This document shows positions 44,809 to 52,557 of a stretch of 64,000 nt of DNA, piece after piece; the stretch's first letter is position 1; each line of letters opens with the position of its first letter. This DNA is from an uncultured Lachnospiraceae bacterium (lineage in GTDB: Bacteria; Bacillota; Clostridia; Lachnospirales; Lachnospiraceae), in NCBI GenBank assembly GCA_947629525.1, contig CANREB010000003.1, positions 62,001 through 126,000 on the forward strand, given 5' to 3'. The position numbers were made by a program, and so were the translations under genes. The notes beneath the pieces are model-generated. The model did no database searches, was not told the origin of the DNA, and saw only the letters and a list, made by a program, of their open reading frames with translations.

Positions 44809-45874
44809 CAAAATGACTGTCCTCTTGATATTCCGCGATCTGCCGTTTCATAACTTCCGAGACATTACCGCCGTCAAAATATGCTTTATAAACTTCGATA
44901 GTCCTGTTCATAGCCGTTTCGATGTTCCAAAGCTGACTCCAATGCAAAACTCTTTTTATTTTTGAAGAGTCAAGTTTTAAAAAATCAGCCTCATGCGGTC
45001 CTTTTGTCTCCTCACTTTTCCATGAAATATCAGTTTTCGCTGATCTGTTCCATTCCCTGCAGAACATCGCCGCCAAATCGCCTGTCGATATGCAGTCAGT
45101 CTCGTTAGGACCGATATTATAATTGCCCGCAACGGCACTGTCAACGTACTGCGCCTTTGCCACGAGCAGATAAGCCATAACAGGTTCCAGCACATGCTGA
45201 TAAGGTCTCACGGAATACGGATTTCGCACAATAACAGGCTCATCATTTGCCGCCGCCCTTACACAGTCCGGCACGATCCTGTCGGATGCGAAGTCACAAC
45301 CGCCGATAACATTTCCCGCGCGCATAGTAGTAATTGCCGTATCTCTGTCCTTAAAAAATGAATTTTTATAGCTGTCCGTAACCAGTTCCGAGCAGGATTT
45401 GGAATTGGAATAGGGATCGAAACCGTTTAATTCCTCATTTTCCCGATATCCCCAGTCCCATTCCCTGTTTTTATATACCTTATCCGTAGTCACATTTACA
45501 AAGGATCTGACAGAATCGCCCAGCCTTATACATTCAAGCACGTTTACAGTCCCCATTACATTCACGTCATACGTATATACAGGATTTTTATATGATTCCC
45601 TCACGATCGGCTGCGCCGCCATATGGATAACTATCTCCGGTCTTTTTTCGTTGAATACACGCTGCAGCCTGTCTAAATCCCTGATATCACCTGTCACGGT
45701 ATCCATTCTCTTGTCCAACTCGATAATTGAATATAAATTCGTCACAGTTGGCGGTTCCAAAGCATAGCCTGTAACCTGCGCCCCCATGCGGATAAGCGCT
45801 TCACACATCCATGAACCTTTAAATCCCGTATTTCCTGTAACTAAAACTCTTTTATTTTTATAAAAATTTTTCAT
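44798..45874 (-). CDS. rfbG: CDP-glucose 4,6-dehydratase
   Basis: Encodes 358 residues, standard for RfbG/DdhB. Motifs: TGNTGFKGSWM, which is diagnostic in place of TGGAGF, AAQPIVRESYKNP, TTDKVYKN, YSNSKSCSEL and the MRAGNVIGGCDFASDRIVPD block. It converts CDP-glucose to CDP-4-keto-6-deoxyglucose. It follows RfbH and precedes the transferases. Start: ATG 45874 with AGGATGG six bases before; ATG 45880 sits on that site. Confidence 0.95.
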   Translation of the reverse strand: MKNFYKNKRVLVTGNTGFKGSWMCEALIRMGAQVTGYALEPPTVTNLYSIIELDKRMDTVTGDIRDLDRLQRVFNEKRPEIVIHMAAQPIVRESYKNPVYTYDVNVMGTVNVLECIRLGDSVRSFVNVTTDKVYKNREWDWGYRENEELNGFDPYSNSKSCSELVTDSYKNSFFKDRDTAITTMRAGNVIGGCDFASDRIVPDCVRAAANDEPVIVRNPYSVRPYQHVLEPVMAYLLVAKAQYVDSAVAGNYNIGPNETDCISTGDLAAMFCREWNRSAKTDISWKSEETKGPHEADFLKLDSSKIKRVLHWSQLWNIETAMNRTIEVYKAYFDGGNVSEVMKRQIAEYQEDSHFDER

Positions 45875-45885
45875 CAGCATCCATC

Positions 45886-47229
45886 CTATCGCCCATCTAT
45901 CGCAGACTTTATCATACGAGCCATATAATCGATCATTTCATCTGTCATTCCCGGATATACGCCTATCCAAAAAGAGTCTTTCATGATCCTGTCGGTATTT
46001 TTCAGGCTTCCAACAACACGATAACCTGTCCCATCCGTTCTCATCTCATCAAAACACGGATGTTTGATAAGATTACCCGCAAAAAGCATCCGCGTCTGAA
46101 TGCCCTTGCTTTCGACATATCTGACTATTGCATTCCTGTCCGTGCCTTCCTTGCATGTGATCAGAAAGCCGAACCAGCTTGGCGATGAATTATCACAGGC
46201 TTCGGGCAGGATCAGTTTATCCTCCGTGCCCGCAAGAGCTGCCTTCAGACGTGCAAAATTCGCCTTTCTTTTCTCAACAAACTTTGGAAATTTATCAAGC
46301 TGTGCGCATCCTATCGCAGCCTGCATATCCGTAGCCTTTAAATTATATCCGAAATGCGAATAAACATACTTATGATCATATCCCAAAGGAAGTTCCCCAT
46401 ACTGCCTGTCAAACCTGTGTCCGCACAGATCATCACGTCCCGGCGGGCATACGCAGTCGCGCCCCCAGTCCCTAAATGAGCGGATCGCTTTATTCAGTAC
46501 CGCGTTGTTTGTGTAAACGGCTCCCCCCTCACCCATAGTCATATGATGCGGCGGATAGAAGCTCGATGTCCCGATGTCACCGATAGTACCCGTCAGGCAT
46601 TTCTTTCCGTCCAATTCATACACAGAGCCAAGCGCGTCACAATTATCTTCTACAAGCCAAAGACCATGTTTATCACAGAAATCTTTAACCGTTTTCAGAT
46701 CAAAAGGATTGCCCAAAGTATGGGCTATCATGACTGCCTTGGTCTTCTCTGACAATGCCTCCTCAAGCATCGCGGTGTCGATATTGTATTGCGGTATAGT
46801 GACATCCACAAAGACAGGAACCGCACCGAATTGGATCATCGGTGAAACAGTAGTAGGAAAACCTGCCGCCACTGTAATGACCTCATCCCCTCTGCGTATC
46901 CTCCTGTCGCCAAGAAGCGGTGATGTCAGCGCCATAAATGCCAGCAGATTTGCGGAAGAACCGGAATTTACCAGTGCACAGTATTTTATTCCTAAGTATT
47001 CCGCCATTTTTCTTTCAAATTCTTCCGTATATCTTCCCGAAGTCAGCCAAAATTCCAGCGCGCTGTCTACAAGATTGACCATTTCCGCGCTGTCATAAAC
47101 GCGCGAAGCATAGGGAATCCTTTCCCCCTCCGCAAATTCCTTTTTTCTGCCATGGAACTTGTCGGCATATTGCCTCACAATATCTAATATTTCTTCCCTC
47201 GCCTGCTGCTCGGTCTGATTTTCAAACAT
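45886..47229 (-). CDS. rfbH: CDP-4-keto-6-deoxyglucose 3-dehydrase (E1)
   Basis: Encodes 447 residues of the DegT/aminotransferase fold. The cofactor Lys is replaced by His in SFYPPHHMTMGEGG, the hallmark of E1/RfbH, which uses pyridoxamine phosphate to remove the C3 hydroxyl. GSSANLLAFMAL, DNCDALGSVYE and HFGYNLKATDMQAAIG are also typical, and the Cys-rich loop around CVCPPGRDDLC fits the [2Fe-2S]-carrying group. It needs an electron-donating reductase (E3), which is not in the window. ATG 47229 has GAGG eight bases before; the longer frame to 47286 overlaps rfbF. Confidence 0.93.
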   Translation of the reverse strand: MFENQTEQQAREEILDIVRQYADKFHGRKKEFAEGERIPYASRVYDSAEMVNLVDSALEFWLTSGRYTEEFERKMAEYLGIKYCALVNSGSSANLLAFMALTSPLLGDRRIRRGDEVITVAAGFPTTVSPMIQFGAVPVFVDVTIPQYNIDTAMLEEALSEKTKAVMIAHTLGNPFDLKTVKDFCDKHGLWLVEDNCDALGSVYELDGKKCLTGTIGDIGTSSFYPPHHMTMGEGGAVYTNNAVLNKAIRSFRDWGRDCVCPPGRDDLCGHRFDRQYGELPLGYDHKYVYSHFGYNLKATDMQAAIGCAQLDKFPKFVEKRKANFARLKAALAGTEDKLILPEACDNSSPSWFGFLITCKEGTDRNAIVRYVESKGIQTRMLFAGNLIKHPCFDEMRTDGTGYRVVGSLKNTDRIMKDSFWIGVYPGMTDEMIDYMARMIKSAIDGR

Positions 47230-47249
47230 ATCCGTTACCTCTCTGATCG

Positions 47250-48023
47250 TTACCATACTTTCCAAGGCGCCTGCCCTGTATTCCACAACTCTTCAAGATA
47301 ATTTTTATCCCGTAATGTATCCATAGGCGACCAAAATCCGTCATGCCTGTATGCCGCCATCTCGTCGTCGCCTGCTATCTTCTCAAACGGCTCCGCCTCA
47401 AGCATCCTGCTGCCATCGCCCAAGTAGTCGAACACACGCCTGTTCATCACCATAAACCCGGCGTTGACCCATGCCGAATCGGCTCTTGCCTTTTCCTTAA
47501 ATCCCTTCACCTGATCCTGTGAACCGAACTTAAGCGCGCCAAATCTTCCGGGTGGCTGTGTAGCGGTTATGGTCACAATTCTGCCATGTTGATGATGAAA
47601 CTCAAGTAATGCCGGAATATCAACATTTGACACACCGTCGCCGTATGTCAGGAAAAATTCTTCGTCGTCCCCTATATAATCCCTGATTTTCAGTATTCTT
47701 CCCGCTGTAAGCGTATTGAGACCCGTATTTGCCAATGTTACCCGCCAAGGTTCGGCAAAGACCTCATGTGATATGGTTTTCCTGCCTGATAACAGAAAGG
47801 TACTGTCAGATTGATTAACGTAGTAATGAATAAAATATTCCTTTATCATCTGACCTTTATAACCGCAGCATATGATAAATTCGTTAAATCCATAATAAGA
47901 ATATAACTTCATAATGTGCCAAAGAATAGGTCTGTCGCCGATCTCTATCATAGGTTTAGGTCTTAACTGTGACTCCTCGCTTATACGCGTACCCTTACCG
48001 CCCGCCAATATTACCACTTTCAT
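47250..48023 (-). CDS. rfbF: Glucose-1-phosphate cytidylyltransferase
   Basis: Encodes 257 residues. The nucleotide-binding loop is complete, ILAGGKGTRISEES, followed by PKPMIEIGDRPILWHIMK, LTYGDGVSNVD, WVNAGFMV and FWSPMDTLRDKN, all canonical for RfbF/DdhA. It makes CDP-glucose from CTP and glucose-1-phosphate, feeding RfbG and RfbH. ATG 48023 overlaps the stop of its paralogue as ATGA, with AGGTGA seven bases before it. Confidence 0.95.
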   Translation of the reverse strand: MKVVILAGGKGTRISEESQLRPKPMIEIGDRPILWHIMKLYSYYGFNEFIICCGYKGQMIKEYFIHYYVNQSDSTFLLSGRKTISHEVFAEPWRVTLANTGLNTLTAGRILKIRDYIGDDEEFFLTYGDGVSNVDIPALLEFHHQHGRIVTITATQPPGRFGALKFGSQDQVKGFKEKARADSAWVNAGFMVMNRRVFDYLGDGSRMLEAEPFEKIAGDDEMAAYRHDGFWSPMDTLRDKNYLEELWNTGQAPWKVW

Positions 48024-48802
48024 ATATCTTTCACCTGATCTTTGATCCACGGCGCCATTCCGGCATTCCAAAGATTTTCGGCATCGCACAGATCTCTCTT
48101 AGTCTCAACGGCAAGCCAGTAGCCGTAATGTTTATACGTTGCAAGCTGATCTTTCTCGCACAACCGCAAAAAGAGCGCTTTCTCCAACTCATAATTTCCT
48201 GTCAGGAAACTGAATACCTTTGGTGAGAACACAAAGCAGTCGCCATTTGTCCACGCAGTATCATTTCCCGCCGGATATTCACTCTCATAACGAAATCTGC
48301 CATCGCCGTCGATCGGCAAAAGAGCCTCTCTTCCCGACGGTTTTACCATTGTGATGGTGGCTATCCGCCCCTCACGCTGATGACATTCAACCAGACTCGC
48401 AGCGTCAATATCAGACAGACAGTCTCCGTATGTAACTATAAAATCGCCATCCACATACTTCTCTATCATCCTGACACGCTGCCCTGTAGCAGAGAAAAGC
48501 CCTGTGTCCACTACCGTGACTTTCCAGTCTTCCGTCTTGTTTTTGTGGATCTCTACAGTATTATTCTGTAAGTCAACCGTTATATCCGACTCATAGATAT
48601 AGAAATCCATAAAGTATTCTTTTATCTTATCTACTTTATATCCGCCGCACACTATGAACTCCGTGAACCCATACTGTGCAAAATGCTTCATAATATGCCA
48701 GATAAGGGGTTTCCCTCCTATGTCCACCATCGGTTTGGGAATACCTTCCGTCTCATTGCTTATTGAGCTTTGCATACCGCCCGCTAAAATCACTACTTTC
48801 AT
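48020..48802 (-). CDS. RfbF-like nucleotidyltransferase paralogue lacking the GTR signature
   Basis: Encodes 260 residues, alignable end to end with the next gene (PKPMVDIGGKPLIWHIMK, IVTYGDCLSDID, KVTVVDTGLFSATG). The nucleotide loop reads ILAGGMQSSIS, so the GxGTR signature with its catalytic Arg is lost, and the WSPMDTLRDK motif is WLAVETKRDL. It may be inactive, act as a partner or regulatory subunit of RfbF, or use another substrate. It is the first gene behind promoter 48838-48866. AGGTG lies four bases before ATG 48802. Confidence 0.8.
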   Translation of the reverse strand: MKVVILAGGMQSSISNETEGIPKPMVDIGGKPLIWHIMKHFAQYGFTEFIVCGGYKVDKIKEYFMDFYIYESDITVDLQNNTVEIHKNKTEDWKVTVVDTGLFSATGQRVRMIEKYVDGDFIVTYGDCLSDIDAASLVECHQREGRIATITMVKPSGREALLPIDGDGRFRYESEYPAGNDTAWTNGDCFVFSPKVFSFLTGNYELEKALFLRLCEKDQLATYKHYGYWLAVETKRDLCDAENLWNAGMAPWIKDQVKDI

Positions 48803-48837
48803 ATATCACCTGTTCATTCTGATTGTCCAATATAGAT

Positions 48838-48866
48838 AGTATACCATTAAGTTTAACATTTGTAAT
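48838..48866 (-). promoter_or_regulatory. Promoter of the CDP-deoxysugar operon
   Basis: ATTACA (48861-48866) and TATACT (48838-48843) are spaced 17 bases on the minus strand. The -35 box overlaps the last codons of the acyltransferase-3 gene (stop 48853). The expected start is near 48831, leaving a 28-base leader. The genes down to 39160 follow with short gaps or overlaps. Confidence 0.65.
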
Positions 48867-50004
48867 CAGTATTCTTAAAAAAACTGCCTAAAAACTTCTG
48901 AACTCTTTTTAATACCTTTTCAAACAGCAGCGCAGTATAATATGACAATATAAAAGCAGGAATTATCCATACAAAATATATCACATTATCATTTACGCGA
49001 ATATCCATCATACCAAATATTCCCTGTATCATCAAAGGTATTGACCACACAAAATAAAAATGCATCAAATAAATATAATATGAATGCTTCCCATATTTAC
49101 CAAGCACATTACATATCAATGAACCTTCAAATATCTTACGTGATCTGATTTCCGCGGCAATCATACATAAAAGCAGGTTATACGTGAACAGTCCCATCGC
49201 GAATGATACCAAAACCGAGTAATAAGCCCATTTTGTGAAAAACATATGAAAAAGCATATACAAGCAAACAATACATAAAATCTTTCTCAACCATAGATCT
49301 TTTTTAATTATTTCACCGTTTTTAAGTTCAAAATAGAGTACTGCCCCAAGGAGGAAACAACCGCTCTGGCTGATAAAATTATAATAGGCAAACCCATATT
49401 TATTCAACGTTATGGAAGGATTTTTCGTAATAAAGTACGCGCCTACAACAATAGTACACGCAATTATTTGAGCGATCCATGGTATGCATTTGATCAGGAA
49501 TGGATCTTTTTGTATAAGTTTTGTATACAGCTTATAAACGGCAGGCGCAGCCACATAAAAAACAGCAAGCGTTCCTATAAACCATGCTCCACCATATACA
49601 TTATTGTTGCAAAACGGAAGTAAGCCATGCAACAGCAACAGATTACACAGAATAGACAACGGCTTCCTGTTTGCGCCGAATCTGATTATATTCCCGGAAA
49701 CCGCAAGCGATATCGAATTTAAGATATATATTAAGAAAATTGCCGCCCACCATCCCGGAATGATAGCTTCTATACGTTTTCTGTAAAATTTACCACATGA
49801 TTGCAGACGCTCATATGACATCATGCTTGTCAATCCCGACACTACAAAAAACATCTGGCATCCCATCTGTCCAATATCGAATATGCGTAACCATGGTGCC
49901 AAATTCAAAAATGTCTGTCTTGAATGAACCAGAATAACCATCCATATTGCAATACCTTTGACAATATCAATAGTCAGCAGATATTTCTGTTTTTCGCCCT
50001 CCAC
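48853..50004 (-). CDS. Acyltransferase-3 family membrane protein
   Basis: Encodes 383 residues with about ten membrane helices. The start of the family domain is clear: LTIDIVKGIAIWMVILVHSR with the catalytic-type His at its end, then GQMGCQMFFVVSGLTSMMSYERL. Proteins of this family (OafA/OatA type) move acyl groups, usually acetyl, across the membrane onto sugars. Start: GTG 50004 with GGGAGG seven bases before it; an earlier TTG at 50037 overlaps the SGNH gene. It follows the SGNH and MBOAT genes, so the three may serve O-acetylation of the same polymer. Confidence 0.88.
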   Translation of the reverse strand: MEGEKQKYLLTIDIVKGIAIWMVILVHSRQTFLNLAPWLRIFDIGQMGCQMFFVVSGLTSMMSYERLQSCGKFYRKRIEAIIPGWWAAIFLIYILNSISLAVSGNIIRFGANRKPLSILCNLLLLHGLLPFCNNNVYGGAWFIGTLAVFYVAAPAVYKLYTKLIQKDPFLIKCIPWIAQIIACTIVVGAYFITKNPSITLNKYGFAYYNFISQSGCFLLGAVLYFELKNGEIIKKDLWLRKILCIVCLYMLFHMFFTKWAYYSVLVSFAMGLFTYNLLLCMIAAEIRSRKIFEGSLICNVLGKYGKHSYYIYLMHFYFVWSIPLMIQGIFGMMDIRVNDNVIYFVWIIPAFILSYYTALLFEKVLKRVQKFLGSFFKNTDYKC

Positions 50005-50023
50005 AGCGTTTCCTCCCTTAATA

Positions 50024-50974
50024 TCATCTTTTCTCAAGCCAGTTCTCCAAGTCTGAAATAAGCTGCTTTGTCCTTACCTCGGCTCCTTCTTCGGTTAAAT
50101 GAAGTTTTGCGTTATAAAAAAAATCATATGGATAAAAATAATCCGTATAATCGGAAATCACATCACAATCCAGCATATCATCCAGTTTGAATTTAAAATC
50201 TTCAAAATCTTCCTCTGTAAAGTCTGAATATTGACCGTACGGCACAGGATATCCCGCGACTACCATAGTTGCCCCCCGCTCCCTGCAATATTCGTACAAC
50301 TCATTTAATCTGTTGATACATATATCATTTATTTCCGGAACCTCAACCGATGTTTCTGAAAATAACTTTTCAACATCAAGCTGCTCGTCAGCGGGTCGAT
50401 ATATTATGTCGCCGTATTTATTAAATGCGCTTCTTGAATAGGATCCGCCGGGATCTTTATCTCCCATTCTCAGTATCCACCGCAGATATGATTTTCTAAG
50501 ATACTTAGGATATGCCCTAAGCATTGCTTTATAATCTTTTTCCCTGATTATCGGCCACAATTGGTTATTGTAATCATAAGTGATCCATGCCAGCATCGGA
50601 TCGCCGATCTCATCTGTATCGGAAAATTCGGAATGACATACCACCACTATATCGCCTTCATTTATACCCAGCTTTGCTATCTGCTCATGATACGCGTTTC
50701 CCAATCCCCCATGAAGCCCAAGATTAACTACCGGCATTCCTATCGCGTTCTCAATTTCTTCCGAATTGATTCCAAATGCCAGATTTGAATGACCTACCAA
50801 TATTATCTTGGGCTCTTTTATACTCTCTAACCGTTCAACTTTATCTATCAATGAAGCCTGATAGCTGTATTTATACTGACTTCCTATCACAAAATAATCA
50901 AATAACACTACTGCTATCATACTCAAAGTTGCGACAGCCACAAAAAGCGCAAGTTTTTTTATAAATTTAGACAT
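50024..50974 (-). CDS. SGNH-like partner of the MBOAT acyltransferase
   Basis: Encodes 316 residues. One N-terminal membrane helix (about 9-29) anchors an outer domain with the block I-like ILVGHSNLAFGI, VCHSEFSD in the middle and FYNAKLHLTEEGAEVRT near the end, where the His of the catalytic pair is present. This fits AlgJ/PatB/DltD-type proteins that take the acyl group from an MBOAT partner and place it on a glycan. The Gly of GxS is His and the Asp four residues before the last His is Asn, so activity should be checked. AGAGGTGG before ATG 50974. Confidence 0.75.
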   Translation of the reverse strand: MSKFIKKLALFVAVATLSMIAVVLFDYFVIGSQYKYSYQASLIDKVERLESIKEPKIILVGHSNLAFGINSEEIENAIGMPVVNLGLHGGLGNAYHEQIAKLGINEGDIVVVCHSEFSDTDEIGDPMLAWITYDYNNQLWPIIREKDYKAMLRAYPKYLRKSYLRWILRMGDKDPGGSYSRSAFNKYGDIIYRPADEQLDVEKLFSETSVEVPEINDICINRLNELYEYCRERGATMVVAGYPVPYGQYSDFTEEDFEDFKFKLDDMLDCDVISDYTDYFYPYDFFYNAKLHLTEEGAEVRTKQLISDLENWLEKR

Positions 50975-50989
50975 CCGTTCCCACCTCTT

Positions 50990-52429
50990 CTAAAATTGAA
51001 AATATATAAATTCCGATAACTTGGCGGCAGGAAGGTTCATAATTATCCATACCACAAATCCGACATATATGCTCCATCTTACTATATTTTTCTGACGAGA
51101 TATCACTGATATCACATCCGTTTTAAGAGACACGTAATCATATACTGTAAGTATCATTATCGACAACATCAAAAATCCAAAATCCACTATTTCCAATCCG
51201 ACAGCATTAAATCCTGATTGGATATATTCCACAGGTGAAGCTATCCCCGTAAACAGATGCCTCATAACATAAATCGCATCCCCTATCGAGTCCGAGGCAA
51301 AAAATATCAACGCAAACAGGCAGAAGACAAAAACAAGCAGCACTCTTATCCACCAAAGGATTCCTGTACTTTTTTGATACTTTTTGGGAATCATCGCATT
51401 CTCTAACGCCTGCGCAACTCCATGTAATCCCCCCCATGCCACATATGTCCAATTAGCTCCATGCCACAATCCACTGACCAAAAATGTCACGATAAGGTTA
51501 ATATTATGCCTGATCTTACCAACTCTGCTGCCGCCCAAGGGAATATACACGTAATCCCTAAACCATGTAGATAAGGAAATATGCCATCTGTTCCAAAACT
51601 CTTTTACGCTTTGTGAGAAATAGGGGCTTTTAAAATTAGTCATCAGATCTATCCCCAATAATTTTGCCGTGCCGACCGCAATGTCCGAATACCCCGAAAA
51701 ATCACAATAAATCTGAACAGCAAAGAACACAGTTGCCAAAACCAGCGAGAAGCCCTGATGCCATGTGGGATGCTCATACACCACGCTCACATATTTTGAC
51801 AGTGTATCAGCTATAATGATCTTCTTAAAATATCCCCATGCCATTATCTTCAAACCATATGTCGCCTGATCATAGTCAAATTTATGTTCCGCCTTGATCT
51901 GTGGAAGCAGATTGTTTGTCCGCTCGATGGGTCCGGCAACCAACTGAGGAAAAAATGAAATAAACGCGGCATACTTGCCAAAATGATGCTCTGCCGGCAC
52001 TTCTTTCTTATATACATCAATTACATAGCTCAGCGTCTGGAAAGTATAAAAAGAAATACCCACCGGCAAAAGCAGATTTAATGTCAGCGGATCAAGCCGT
52101 ATAGCAAACAGCCCCAAAAAAGCCGTTAAGGATTCACTTACAAAATTGAAATATTTAAAAAAGAACAATACGCCAAGACAGACAATCAGCGCTCCTGCCA
52201 GTATCCATTTCTTTTTTCCTTTATCATTTTCCCGCTCAAGCAGTAAAGCCGCCAAATATGAAATGAGCGTTGTGAACAGTATGAGGAATACATATTTTGC
52301 ATTCCAGCTCATATAAAAATAATAACTTGACAAGAGCAGCAGCACCCACCTGAATCTGTGCGGCAGCGCCCAGTACAAGATAAAAACTATAGGCAGAAAT
52401 ATCGCAAACGCAAAAGAATTAAACAGCAT
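50990..52429 (-). CDS. MBOAT family O-acyltransferase (AlgI/DltB/PatA type)
   Basis: Encodes 479 residues with about 11 helices. Diagnostic segments: LLPVGISFYTFQTLSYVIDVY, FFPQLVAGPIERT, FCDFSGYSDIAVGTAKLLGI (in part), FWNRWHISLSTWFRDYVYIPLGG (in part) and SGLWHGANWTYVAWGGLHG with the catalytic His. It carries acyl groups from the cytoplasm to an outer acceptor through the SGNH partner next to it. AGGTGA six bases before ATG 52429. First gene after promoter 52504-52532. Confidence 0.93.
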   Translation of the reverse strand: MLFNSFAFAIFLPIVFILYWALPHRFRWVLLLLSSYYFYMSWNAKYVFLILFTTLISYLAALLLERENDKGKKKWILAGALIVCLGVLFFFKYFNFVSESLTAFLGLFAIRLDPLTLNLLLPVGISFYTFQTLSYVIDVYKKEVPAEHHFGKYAAFISFFPQLVAGPIERTNNLLPQIKAEHKFDYDQATYGLKIMAWGYFKKIIIADTLSKYVSVVYEHPTWHQGFSLVLATVFFAVQIYCDFSGYSDIAVGTAKLLGIDLMTNFKSPYFSQSVKEFWNRWHISLSTWFRDYVYIPLGGSRVGKIRHNINLIVTFLVSGLWHGANWTYVAWGGLHGVAQALENAMIPKKYQKSTGILWWIRVLLVFVFCLFALIFFASDSIGDAIYVMRHLFTGIASPVEYIQSGFNAVGLEIVDFGFLMLSIMILTVYDYVSLKTDVISVISRQKNIVRWSIYVGFVVWIIMNLPAAKLSEFIYFQF

Positions 52430-52503
52430 GTATGATCACCTTTCATGTATATATAGTCATTTGTCCGGTCAGGAAATCCTGTTAATAACTTTTTAATGGT
52501 TTT

Positions 52504-52532
52504 ATTATATTGCATATTGGGAATTTTTACAA
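52504..52532 (-). promoter_or_regulatory. Consensus sigma-A promoter of the O-acylation cassette
   Basis: TTGTAA (52527-52532) and a perfect TATAAT (52504-52509) are spaced 17 bases on the minus strand. The predicted start near 52497 gives a leader of about 68 bases. The gap 52430-52557 holds this promoter and no convincing terminator for the giant gene ending at 52558. Confidence 0.82.
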
Positions 52533-52557
52533 TGATTTATACGGGAACATCTTCCAA

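Noticed and set aside
45886..47229. RfbH gene as an ordinary sugar aminotransferase of the DegT family
   Set aside because: The cofactor Lys is replaced by His in PPHHMTMGEGG, and the gene lies between rfbF and rfbG, which points to the 3-dehydrase.
52470..52481. Inverted repeat CAGGA-AA-TCCTG in the leader of the MBOAT gene
   Set aside because: Too short for a stable hairpin (four or five pairs) and no T-run; likely chance.
52533..52557. Possible terminator after the giant gene (GGAA-GATG-TTCC)
   Set aside because: A four-base stem without a following T-run is too weak to call.
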